This document shows, one piece after another, positions 1 to 11,251 of a DNA stretch of 64,000 bases; position 1 is the stretch's first letter; each line of letters begins with the position of its first letter. The position numbers were made by a program, and so were the translations under genes. The DNA comes from Pseudomonadota bacterium (GTDB taxonomy: Bacteria; Pseudomonadota; Alphaproteobacteria; Acetobacterales; Acetobacteraceae), in contig JAJZVV010000001.1 in the NCBI GenBank assembly GCA_021845595.1, positions 434,001 to 498,000 of the forward strand, read 5' to 3'. Under the pieces are notes generated by a model. That model saw nothing but the letters and a program-made list of their open reading frames with translations, did not search any database and was not told the DNA's origin.

Positions 1-244
1 TCAGCTGGAACTGGGTGATCGGCAGATAACCGGAATCGGTGAAGGCGCCGGTCGTGGTATTGATCGAGGTGATCGAGAAGTCGCTGATCACCTGGTTGTT
101 GAATGTCACCGACGTCACCGGACCCAACGACGGGGTCGCTCCATTCGGATCCCACGTCATCGTCAGCGGCGCCGCCCAGGCCGCCACCGAAGCGGCGGAA
201 GCCATCACCGTGCCCAGCAACAGGGCCCTGAAAGTACTACGCAT
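1..244 (-). CDS. exported protein, N-terminal part only (runs off left edge)
   Basis: Reading leftwards from an ATG at 244, the frame is open to the window edge and gives 81 residues beginning MRSTFRALLLGTVMASAAS. A basic start, hydrophobic core and AWA-A site are typical of a Sec signal peptide with cleavage near residue 29. The mature part (LTMTWDPNGATPSLGP...) is rich in Ser, Thr and Asn, as in surface or secreted proteins. A strong ribosome-binding site, GGAGGAGG, lies at 253-260. The family cannot be named from this fragment. A PEP-CTERM protein is possible because one occurs at 21,750, but the deciding C-terminus is outside the window. Confidence 0.75.
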   Translation of the reverse strand, partial: MRSTFRALLLGTVMASAASVAAWAAPLTMTWDPNGATPSLGPVTSVTFNNQVISDFSITSINTTTGAFTDSGYLPITQFQL

Positions 245-327
245 TTTGCAAGCCTCCTCCACTTGTGATCATACCCGCCCTCGGCCCGGCGAGCAGAGAT
301 CGCCCGCACCGAACCTTTACGGGAGTT

Positions 328-356
328 AATCCACCATGAACAGGCGCGCCTGTCAA
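328..356 (-). promoter_or_regulatory. candidate sigma-70 promoter of the left-edge gene
   Basis: On the minus strand there is a perfect -35 TTGACA (356-351), a 17-bp spacer and a weak -10 TGGATT (333-328), about 85 bp upstream of the ATG at 244. The whole gap 245-499 contains nothing else that I can support as a gene. Its right end, about 455-525, is AT-rich and lies just beyond the stop of ygfZ. Confidence 0.4.
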
Positions 357-499
357 GCATCGAGACATCACGGTTTCTTGAATGACCTTCAAAACCAATT
401 TATAGACGCGATTCACCCGCACCAAGGGTGCAGCCGGCGGTCTAGACGCGGGTATTTTCCAAATCTGTTCCATTTTTTATGAACATAATCCATAAATAG

Positions 500-1357
500 T
501 TATATAGTGTTGTTTTTTGATACATCGGCATCCGGGTCCGCCACCGAGACACGCAGCCAGTCCGGCAGACTCGGCGTCAGCCGGGCCTCGCCGCAGGCCA
601 GGTCCGCCGCCGCCAGCGACGCCAGCCGGAGCAGCGCCAGGCCGCGGTCAGCCACACCGGACCGCATCACGCCCACCACGGCCTCGCCCTCACGCACCTC
701 GGTCCCCGCTTCGGGCAGCCGCCCTTCCACCACGACCGGGACCAGCCGGCGCTTCACCAGACCGCGATAGCGGGTGCGCGCCGTCAGTTCCTGGCCGAGA
801 TAGCAGCCCTTGTCCCAGGCGATCCCGCCCAGCGCGTCGAACCCCGCTTCCAGCAGCACGCTCTTGTCCGCCTCCATGTCCCGCCCGCCATCCGGCAGCC
901 CGAGCCCGATCCGGTGGCGGTCCCAGGCGGCGAACGGAACCGTCCCCGGCAACGGCGCGGAGGCGAGAATCCGCCACCCCGCCGCCTCCAGCCGCGGATC
1001 CGGCGCCATGATCGCGCCCGGCACCGGGGGCGGGGGGCCGTTCCACGCGGCATGGACACTGAACCCGGCCGAAACGTCCCGCAACGCCACGTCGGCGCGC
1101 AGCCGGTGGCGGCCGAGCCGCGCCACCAGCATCGGCGCCTGGGCGCGCTCGCACTCCAGCAGCAGGCGCTCGGCCTCGGCGGCGATGAAGAAATCCGCCA
1201 GCCACTTGCCCTGCGGCGTCAGCAGCGCCGCCCAGACCAGCCGGCCCGGCGCGGCGCGGGTCACGTCGTTGGATACGAGTCCCTGCAGGAAACCCACCCG
1301 GTCGGACCCGGTGATCTCCACCACGCCCCGGTGCGGCAGATGCGCGAGTTCGGTCAT
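500..1357 (-). CDS. ygfZ: YgfZ/CAF17-type folate-binding iron-sulfur cluster protein
   Basis: 285 residues of the YgfZ/GcvT-like family, which uses a tetrahydrofolate-binding fold to support assembly or repair of certain Fe-S proteins. The family signature KGCYLGQE is present in the C-terminal half (GIAWDKGCYLGQELTART), including the conserved cysteine. The N-terminus, GVVEITGSDRVGFLQGLVSNDV, is the typical GcvT-like opening. I chose the ATG at 1357 because homologues start near this block; an upstream in-frame start at 1393 would add 12 unlike residues. It is transcribed divergently from asnB, an arrangement seen in other alphaproteobacteria. Confidence 0.9.
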   Translation of the reverse strand: MTELAHLPHRGVVEITGSDRVGFLQGLVSNDVTRAAPGRLVWAALLTPQGKWLADFFIAAEAERLLLECERAQAPMLVARLGRHRLRADVALRDVSAGFSVHAAWNGPPPPVPGAIMAPDPRLEAAGWRILASAPLPGTVPFAAWDRHRIGLGLPDGGRDMEADKSVLLEAGFDALGGIAWDKGCYLGQELTARTRYRGLVKRRLVPVVVEGRLPEAGTEVREGEAVVGVMRSGVADRGLALLRLASLAAADLACGEARLTPSLPDWLRVSVADPDADVSKNNTI

Positions 1358-1471
1358 GCATCGGCAAGTGGTCGCGCGGGCGGGAACCGGCAAGAACGCA
1401 GCGGGTTTTTCGCCGGCGGCAAAATCAGGCTAGACACCGCTCATGCTCCACCCAAGCCCGCCCCGACCCTG

Positions 1472-3241
<1,770 letters not shown>

Positions 3242-3252
3242 GGACCAACGCC

Positions 3253-4572
3253 GTGACACCGCATTTCGACCTGCTGATCCGGAACGGCCTCTGCGTCCTT
3301 CCCTGGGGGCTGGAGGCGGCGGACATCGGCGTGCGCGCCGGGCGCATCGCGGCGATCGGCGTCGGCGATGCCTCCGCGGCCGAAACCATCGACGCCGCCG
3401 GGCTGCACGTGCTGCCGGGGCTGATCGACCCGCATGTGCATCTGCGCGACCCGGGCAACCCGGCGGTGGAGAGCATCGCCACCGGCACCCGCGCCGCCGT
3501 GCTCGGCGGCATCACCACCGTGTTCGACATGCCGAACACCACCCCGCCGCTGACCGACGCGGCCGGGCTCGCCGCCAAGCAGGCGCACGCCGCCGCTACC
3601 GCCCATTGCGACATCGGCCTCTATGTCGGCGCCACCAAGCAGAACATCGCCGAACTCGCGGCGCTCGAACTCGGCGATGGCGTGTGCGCGATCAAGGTCT
3701 TCGCCGGCAGCTCCACCGGCACGCTGCTGGTGGAGGACGACGAGAACATCGAGCGGGTGATGCGCAGCGGCCGGCGGCGCATCGCCTACCACGCCGAGGA
3801 CGAATACCGGCTGCAGGCCAGACGCAGCCTGTTCAAGGCCGATGATCCCTACGCCTCGCACATGCTCTGGCGCGATCCGGAGACCGCGCTGCTCGGCACC
3901 CGGCGCATCCTCGCCCTCGCCCACAAGACCGGCCGGCCGGCCCACATCCTCCACGTCTCGACCGCGGAAGAGCTGGACTACGTCAAGGATCACAAGGACA
4001 TCGTCACCATCGAAATGCTCGCCAACCATCTCACCCAGGTGGCGCCCGAGTGCTATGAGCGGCTCGGCGGCTACGCGGTGATGAACCCGCCGCTGCGCGA
4101 CAAGCGCCATGTCGAGGCCGGCTGGCGGGCGATCAACGATGGCACCGTGGACACGCTCGGCTCGGATCACGCGCCGCACCCGCGGGCGGCGAAGGAGCGG
4201 CCCTGGCCCTCCTGTTCCTCCGGCCTGACCGGGGTGCAGACGCTGGTGCCGGTGATGCTGGACCATGTGAACGCCGGGCGGCTGGCGCTGACGCGGCTGG
4301 TCGATCTGCTCGCCGCCGGGCCGGCGCGGGTCTATGGGCTGGTGAACAAGGGCCGGCTCGCCACCGGCTACGACGCCGATTTCACCCTCGTCGATCTCAA
4401 GCGCCGCACCCGCATCGAGAATGCCCGCATCGCCTCGCCGTGCGGCTGGACGCCGTTCGACGGCATGATGGTGACCGGCTGGCCCGCCGCGACCATCGTG
4501 CGCGGCCTTGTGGTGATGCGCGAGGACGAGGTGCTGGGCGAGGCGGGCGGACGGCTGGCCCGCTTCCGCTAG
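3253..4572 (+). CDS. pyrC: dihydroorotase
   Basis: 439 residues, GTG start. Catalyses reversible cyclisation of carbamoyl-aspartate to dihydroorotate in pyrimidine synthesis. The amidohydrolase metal site is complete: HVHLRDPG with His61 and His63, the lysine to be carboxylated in AIKVFAGSS (Lys148), and SDHAPH near residue 305. GGITTVFDMPNTTP is the usual substrate-binding block. Sequence style resembles class I dihydroorotase more than allantoinase or hydantoinase, though these are close relatives. No aspartate transcarbamoylase gene is adjacent here. The gene lies 11 bp after asnB. Confidence 0.85.
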   Translation: MTPHFDLLIRNGLCVLPWGLEAADIGVRAGRIAAIGVGDASAAETIDAAGLHVLPGLIDPHVHLRDPGNPAVESIATGTRAAVLGGITTVFDMPNTTPPLTDAAGLAAKQAHAAATAHCDIGLYVGATKQNIAELAALELGDGVCAIKVFAGSSTGTLLVEDDENIERVMRSGRRRIAYHAEDEYRLQARRSLFKADDPYASHMLWRDPETALLGTRRILALAHKTGRPAHILHVSTAEELDYVKDHKDIVTIEMLANHLTQVAPECYERLGGYAVMNPPLRDKRHVEAGWRAINDGTVDTLGSDHAPHPRAAKERPWPSCSSGLTGVQTLVPVMLDHVNAGRLALTRLVDLLAAGPARVYGLVNKGRLATGYDADFTLVDLKRRTRIENARIASPCGWTPFDGMMVTGWPAATIVRGLVVMREDEVLGEAGGRLARFR

Positions 4573-4660
4573 AGCAAATCGTATCCGATCGGCGGAGCCT
4601 TTGCGCGCGCCGCCGGGGCGGCTAGAAGGACCCTGCCCAGCGAGGAGGAGTGCGCCAGCG

Positions 4661-5368
4661 ATGGCCGTGAACAAAATCTATCCGGATGCGACCGCCGCCC
4701 TGTCGGGGCTGCTGCGCGACGACATGACCATCATGTCCGGCGGGTTCGGCCTGTGCGGCATCCCCGCCGCGCTGATCGAGGCGATCCGCGCCTCCGGGGT
4801 GAAGGGCCTGACCGTGATCTCGAACAATGCCGGCATCGACGATGCCGGGCTCGGGATTCTGCTCCAGACCCGGCAGATCCGGAAAATGATCAGCTCCTAT
4901 GTCGGCGAGAACGCCACCTTCGCGCGGCAGTACCTGGCCAAGGAGCTGGAGATCGAATTCAACCCGCAGGGCACGCTGGCCGAGCGCATCCGCGCCGGCG
5001 GCGCCGGTGTGCCGGCGTTCTTCACCCCCACCGGCGCCGGCACACTGATCGCCGAGGGCAAGGAGACGCGCGAATTCGACGGCCGCACCTACGTGATGGA
5101 GCGCGCCCTGTTCGCGGACCTCGCCATCATCCATGCCTGGAAGGGCGATACCGAAGGCAACCTGATCTACCGGATGACGGCGCGCAACTTCAATCCGGTG
5201 ATGGCCACGGCGGCGAAGGTGACGGTGGCGGAGATCGAGGAACTGGTCGAACCCGGCGCGATCGACGCCGATGCCATCATCACCCCCGGCATTTTCGTCA
5301 AGCGCATGGTGGCGCTCGGCCATGTCGAGAAGCGCATCGAGCAGCGCACCGTCTATCCCCGCGCCTGA
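4661..5368 (+). CDS. scoA: 3-oxoacid CoA-transferase subunit A
   Basis: 235 residues; alpha subunit of the succinyl-CoA:3-ketoacid CoA-transferase family, which moves CoA between succinyl-CoA and acetoacetate or a similar acid. The CoA-transferase family I signature appears as [11 protein letters not shown] (residues 25-35), followed by [13 protein letters not shown] purine-rich site, GAGGAGG, about 12 bp before the ATG supports this start over an in-frame ATG at 4601. The beta-subunit gene follows after 11 bp. Substrate range cannot be read from sequence; ketone-body or branched-chain keto-acid use is likely. Confidence 0.88.
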   Translation: MAVNKIYPDATAALSGLLRDDMTIMSGGFGLCGIPAALIEAIRASGVKGLTVISNNAGIDDAGLGILLQTRQIRKMISSYVGENATFARQYLAKELEIEFNPQGTLAERIRAGGAGVPAFFTPTGAGTLIAEGKETREFDGRTYVMERALFADLAIIHAWKGDTEGNLIYRMTARNFNPVMATAAKVTVAEIEELVEPGAIDADAIITPGIFVKRMVALGHVEKRIEQRTVYPRA

Positions 5369-5379
5369 GGAGAAGAACC

Positions 5380-6033
5380 ATGGCCTGGACCCGCGACCAG
5401 ATGGCCGCCCGCGCCGCCCGCGAACTGCGCGACGGATTCTACGTCAATCTCGGCATCGGCATCCCGACGCTGGTGGCGAACCACATTCCCGAAGGCATGT
5501 CGATCCAGCTCCACAGCGAGAACGGCATGCTCGGCATCGGCCCCTTTCCCTTCGAGGGCGAGGAGGATGCCGACCTGATCAATGCCGGCAAGCAGACCGT
5601 GACCAAACTGCCGACGACCAGCTTCTTCGACAGCGCCGCTTCCTTCGCCATGGTGCGCGGCGGGCATATCGACATCTCCATCCTCGGCGCGCTCCAGGTG
5701 GCGGAGAATGGCGACCTCGCCAACTGGATGATCCCCGGCAAGATGGTGAAGGGCATGGGCGGGGCGATGGACCTCGTCTTCGGCGTGCCGCGGGTGGTGA
5801 TCCTGATGGAGCACACCGCCAAGGGCGAGCCGAAAATCCTGCATCGCTGCAATCTGCCGCTGACCGGGGCCGGGGTGGTGAACCTGATCGTCACGGATCT
5901 CGGCGTGTTCGAGGTGGATCACCCGGGCAAGCCAGGCCTGACGCTGATCGATCTCGCGCCGGAGGTGACGCTGGACGAGATCCGCGCCAAGACCGAAGCG
6001 GATTTCCGCGTCCATCCGCAGCTCGCGGCCTGA
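5380..6033 (+). CDS. scoB: 3-oxoacid CoA-transferase subunit B
   Basis: 217 residues. The beta subunit carries the catalytic glutamate in [10 protein letters not shown] (Glu47), which forms the glutamyl-CoA thioester. The oxyanion-hole segment [15 protein letters not shown] lies just before it. [14 protein letters not shown] and MGGAMDL are usual family blocks. Gene pair order A-B and 11-bp spacing show a heterodimer encoded in one transcript. The next three genes (SnoaL-like, fumarase, VOC) lie on the same strand with short gaps and may share this transcript, linking CoA-transferase output (succinate) with fumarate and malate metabolism. That link is an inference. Confidence 0.9.
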   Translation: MAWTRDQMAARAARELRDGFYVNLGIGIPTLVANHIPEGMSIQLHSENGMLGIGPFPFEGEEDADLINAGKQTVTKLPTTSFFDSAASFAMVRGGHIDISILGALQVAENGDLANWMIPGKMVKGMGGAMDLVFGVPRVVILMEHTAKGEPKILHRCNLPLTGAGVVNLIVTDLGVFEVDHPGKPGLTLIDLAPEVTLDEIRAKTEADFRVHPQLAA

Positions 6034-6045
6034 CTACCCGGCACG

Positions 6046-6459
6046 ATGGCCCCCTCCGCGCAGGCGCTGATCGCCGCCTATTACGCCGCCTTCAACGCCG
6101 CCGACGCCGCGTCGATGCTTGCGCTGCTCACCGAGGATGTCGTCCACGACATCAACCAGGGCGCGCGCGAGATCGGCCGGGACCGGTTCGCCGCCTTCCT
6201 CGACCACATGAACCGCTGCTACCGCGAGCGGCTCGAAGACATCGTCATCATGACGACGCCGGACGGAACGCGGGGCGCGGCGGAATTCACCGTCCACGGC
6301 GAATATCTTGTCACCGACGCCGGCCTGCCGCAGGCGCGGGGGCAGCGCTATGTCCTCCCCGCCGGCGCCTTCTTTGCGTTGCGTGACGGCCGCATCGCGC
6401 GGGTATCGAACACCTACAACCTGCAGGATTGGCTCGCCCAGGTCGGGGCCGAGCGATGA
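6046..6459 (+). CDS. SnoaL/NTF2-like ketosteroid isomerase-related protein
   Basis: 137 residues with the layout of the NTF2-like superfamily: an N-terminal helix ([29 protein letters not shown]), then beta strands and a closing [13 protein letters not shown]-type segment. Such proteins are small alpha+beta cones that act as isomerases, dehydratases or binding modules. It begins 12 bp after scoB and precedes fumarase by 31 bp, so it is probably part of the same transcript. No catalytic assignment is possible from sequence alone. Similar 'ketosteroid isomerase-related' proteins are common and mostly uncharacterised. Confidence 0.75.
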   Translation: MAPSAQALIAAYYAAFNAADAASMLALLTEDVVHDINQGAREIGRDRFAAFLDHMNRCYRERLEDIVIMTTPDGTRGAAEFTVHGEYLVTDAGLPQARGQRYVLPAGAFFALRDGRIARVSNTYNLQDWLAQVGAER

Positions 6460-6490
6460 GAGCAAAGGGCTGACAACGAAGGACCGCGCC

Positions 6491-8136
<1,646 letters not shown>

Positions 8137-8137
<1 letters not shown>

Positions 8138-8532
8138 TGCGCTTCACGGTCGATCGCATCGATCATCTCGTCGTCACCTGCGCCGATCTCGATGTGACGG
8201 CTTCGTGGTATCAGCGCGTTCTCGGCATGGAGCGCGAGGAATTCGGCACCGAGCGGCGCACGGCGCTGAAATTCGGCGGCCAGAAGCTCAACCTTCATCA
8301 GCGCGGCCGTGAATTCAAGCCCAACGCGCCGGCCGCCGCGCCGGGAACGATCGATATCTGCTTCGTCACCTCGGTCGGGCCGGAGGATGTCGTGACGCAT
8401 CTGCGCGAGTGCGGCGTCGGCATCGTCGAGGGGCCGGTGCGCAAGACCGGCGCGCTCGGGCCGATGATGTCGGTCTATTGCCGGGATCCGGACGGCAATC
8501 TGGTCGAGGTCGCGAGCTATCTCGAAGGCTGA
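8137..8532 (+). CDS. VOC (glyoxalase/bleomycin resistance) family protein
   Basis: 131 residues. Vicinal oxygen chelate fold, opening with [24 protein letters not shown] and closing with [17 protein letters not shown], where His10 and the terminal Glu are usual metal ligands. Its start ATG shares a base with the fumarase TGA (TGATG), which indicates translational coupling. A GTG immediately before (8134) is possible but adds one residue. Members include glyoxalase I, epimerases and dioxygenases; the substrate here is unknown. Confidence 0.8.
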
Positions 8533-8569
8533 CGCGCTTTCGCTGCCGGACCGGTGGATCAAGGACCGC

Positions 8570-9619
8570 GTGCAGCTCGACGATTTCGACTTCGACCTGC
8601 CACCCGAGCGGATCGCGCAGACGCCGGCGCGTCCGCGCGACGCGGCACGGCTGCTCGAGGTGACGCCGAGCGCGCTGATCGACCGCCAGGTCCGGGATCT
8701 GCCAGACCGGCTCCGCCCGGGCGACGTGCTGGTGGCCAACGACACGAAGGTGATCCCGGCGCAGCTCAGCGCCCGGCGCGGCGCCGCCCGCATCGGCATC
8801 ACGCTCGACCGGCCGCTCGCCGACGGCTCCTGGCACGCCCTCGCGCGCAATGCCCGGCGGCTGCGCCCGGGCGATGTGCTGACCATCGAGGGGGCGGCGG
8901 ATTTCTCCGCCACGGTTGCCACCCGCGCCGCCGATGGCGGCGTGACGCTGCGCTTCAACCGCGAGGGCGCTGGCTTCGCCGAGGCGCTGGCGGCCGCGGG
9001 GGCGCTCGCCCTGCCGCCCTATATCCGCCGCCCGGCCGGCCCACTCGGCGTCGACGCGGCGGATTATCAGACCATCTTCGCCCGCAGCGAGGGCGCCGTG
9101 GCGGCCCCGACGGCGGGGCTGCATTTCACCGAGGCCCTGCTCGGCGCGCTGGCCGCGCGCGGGGTGCGGCGCGTCATGGTGACGCTGCATGTCGGTCCCG
9201 GGACGTTCCTGCCGCTGCGCGACGCCGACATCGCCCGCCATCGGCTGCACCCGGAGCGCGGCGAGATCGGCGCCGCCGCGGCCTCGGCGATCAACGCGGC
9301 GCGGGCCGCCGGCGGGCGCATCATCGCGGTCGGCACCACCACGCTCCGGCTCCTGGAAAGCGCCGCCGGGGCGGACGGCCGCCTCGCCCCGTTCGCCGGC
9401 GAGACGGAGATTTTCATCCAACCCGGCGACCGGTTCCGCGCCGTGGATATGCTGATGACGAATTTCCACCTGCCCCGATCCAGCCTGTTCATGCTGGTCG
9501 CCGCCTTCGCCGGCACCGCGCGCATGCGGGCGGCCTACGCCCACGCGATCGCGGCCGGATATCGGTTCTATTCCTACGGCGATGCCAGCTTGCTGCATCG
9601 CGCCGATGCCGCACCATGA
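8570..9619 (+). CDS. queA: S-adenosylmethionine:tRNA ribosyltransferase-isomerase
   Basis: 349 residues with a GTG start. QueA transfers and rearranges the ribosyl group of S-adenosylmethionine onto preQ1 at tRNA position 34, giving epoxyqueuosine. Family blocks are [22 protein letters not shown] at the N-terminus, [26 protein letters not shown] and [11 protein letters not shown]. It overlaps tgt by ATGA, so the two steps of queuosine formation are coupled. Length and conservation are normal. Confidence 0.93.
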   Translation: MQLDDFDFDLPPERIAQTPARPRDAARLLEVTPSALIDRQVRDLPDRLRPGDVLVANDTKVIPAQLSARRGAARIGITLDRPLADGSWHALARNARRLRPGDVLTIEGAADFSATVATRAADGGVTLRFNREGAGFAEALAAAGALALPPYIRRPAGPLGVDAADYQTIFARSEGAVAAPTAGLHFTEALLGALAARGVRRVMVTLHVGPGTFLPLRDADIARHRLHPERGEIGAAAASAINAARAAGGRIIAVGTTTLRLLESAAGADGRLAPFAGETEIFIQPGDRFRAVDMLMTNFHLPRSSLFMLVAAFAGTARMRAAYAHAIAAGYRFYSYGDASLLHRADAAP

Positions 9620-10722
9620 CGCTGCGCTTCACGCTGCAGGCGCAGGACGGGGCGGCGCGGGCGGGGCGGCTGCATACGGCGCATGGCGAGGCCGAAACGC
9701 CGTTGTTCATGCCGGTCGGCACCGCGGGAACGGTCAAGGCGATGACCGCCGACGCGGTGCGGTCCACCGGCGCCAGCGTCGTTCTCGCCAACACCTACCA
9801 TCTGATGCTGCGCCCCGGGGCGGATCGCGTCGCCGCACTCGGCGGGCTGCATCGTTTCATGGACTGGCCGGGGCCGATCCTGACCGATTCGGGGGGCTTC
9901 CAGGTCATGTCGCTGGCCAAGCTGCGCGACATCGACGAGCAGGGCGTCACCTTCCGCTCCCATATCGACGGCTCCGCGCACCGTCTCACCCCCGAGCGCG
10001 CCACCGAGATCCAGCATCAGCTCGATGCCACGATCACCATGGCGTTCGACGAGTGCACGCCGTTCCCGGCCACCCATGCCGAGGCGCGCACCTCGATGGA
10101 GCTGTCGATGCGCTGGGCCGACCGCTCGCGCCGCGCCTTCGTCGCGCGGGACGGCTACGGGCAATTCGGCATCGTCCAGGGCGGGGTCTATCCGGATCTG
10201 CGCGCCCGGTCTGCCGCGGCGATCACCGCGCTCGGGTTCGAGGGACATGCGATCGGCGGGCTCGCGGTCGGCGAGGGCCAGGCCGCGATGTTCTCGGTCC
10301 TCGACGCGACCGTGCCGCTGCTCGACCCCGAGCGGCCGCGCTATCTCATGGGCGTCGGCACCCCCGCGGACATGATCGGCGCCATCGCGCGCGGGATCGA
10401 CATGTTCGACTGCGTGATCCCGACCCGCTCCGGCCGCATGGCCCGCGCCTATACCGCCGCCGGCACGCTCAACCTGCGCAACGCGCGCCACGCCGACGAT
10501 GCCGGCCCGTTGGACGCGGATTGCTCCTGCCCGGCCTGCGCCCGCCACGGCCGCGCCTATCTCCACCACCTGTTCCGCGTCGGCGAGATGCTCGGGCCGA
10601 TGCTGCTCACCTGGCACAATCTGCACTATTATCAGCGGCTGATGCGGCAGTTGCGGGCGGCGATCGTGGCCGGACACTTCGCCGCCACGGCACAGCGTCT
10701 GCTCGACGCGCTCACGGGCTGA
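9616..10722 (+). CDS. tgt: tRNA-guanine(34) transglycosylase
   Basis: 368 residues. Exchanges G34 in GUN anticodons for preQ1 before QueA acts. Catalytic Asp91 lies in [12 protein letters not shown] and the nucleophile Asp265 in [12 protein letters not shown]. The structural zinc site is complete: Cys303, Cys305 and Cys308 in CSCPAC and a histidine in [18 protein letters not shown] is the usual substrate loop. Starts by ATGA overlap with queA and is followed by queF after 34 bp. Confidence 0.94.
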   Translation: MTLRFTLQAQDGAARAGRLHTAHGEAETPLFMPVGTAGTVKAMTADAVRSTGASVVLANTYHLMLRPGADRVAALGGLHRFMDWPGPILTDSGGFQVMSLAKLRDIDEQGVTFRSHIDGSAHRLTPERATEIQHQLDATITMAFDECTPFPATHAEARTSMELSMRWADRSRRAFVARDGYGQFGIVQGGVYPDLRARSAAAITALGFEGHAIGGLAVGEGQAAMFSVLDATVPLLDPERPRYLMGVGTPADMIGAIARGIDMFDCVIPTRSGRMARAYTAAGTLNLRNARHADDAGPLDADCSCPACARHGRAYLHHLFRVGEMLGPMLLTWHNLHYYQRLMRQLRAAIVAGHFAATAQRLLDALTG

Positions 10723-10756
10723 GCCGTTCCGCTCGCATATCGACAATGGAGGAGGC

Positions 10757-11221
10757 ATGACGGAGCCCAACCCCGCCGCCCTGACACAGCTCGGCCACCC
10801 GAGCCGGCTGCCAGACGATCCGGCTTCGGCCCGGCTGGAGCGCGTCGCCAATCCTGCTCCCGGCCGGAACTACGTGGTGCGCTTCACCTGCCCGGAATTC
10901 ACCTCGCTCTGCCCGATCACCGGGCAGCCCGATTTCGCGCATCTGGTGATCGACTATATCCCGCGGGACTGGATCGTGGAGAGCAAGTCGCTGAAGCTCT
11001 ATCTGGGCGCCTACCGCAACCACGGCGCCTTCCACGAGGATTGTACGCTCTCCATCGCCGCCCGTCTGGTAGCCACGCTGAGCCCTGCGTGGCTGCGCAT
11101 CGGCGGCTACTGGTATCCGCGTGGCGGCATGCCGATCGACGTCTTCTGGCAGACCGGCGCGCCGCCGGCGGACGCGTGGATCCCGGCGCAGGACGTGCCC
11201 CCGTACCGCGGTCGCGGCTGA
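10757..11221 (+). CDS. queF: NADPH-dependent preQ0 reductase QueF
   Basis: 154 residues, the short unimodular form of the tunnelling-fold family. Reduces 7-cyano-7-deazaguanine (preQ0) to preQ1. The active-site cysteine is Cys52 in [12 protein letters not shown], which also supplies the conserved Asp, and the NADPH-binding motif reads [18 protein letters not shown]-like ribosome site precedes the ATG. Together with queA and tgt this gives the late queuosine pathway; the preQ0-forming genes queC, queD and queE are not in this window. Confidence 0.93.
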   Translation: MTEPNPAALTQLGHPSRLPDDPASARLERVANPAPGRNYVVRFTCPEFTSLCPITGQPDFAHLVIDYIPRDWIVESKSLKLYLGAYRNHGAFHEDCTLSIAARLVATLSPAWLRIGGYWYPRGGMPIDVFWQTGAPPADAWIPAQDVPPYRGRG

Positions 11222-11251
11222 AAGCGCCATCCGAATGCGATGCCCCGGCGC

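Noticed and set aside
237-473. 78-codon frame on the minus strand
   Set aside because: Overlaps the start of the left-edge gene and its promoter and ribosome site; no coding character.
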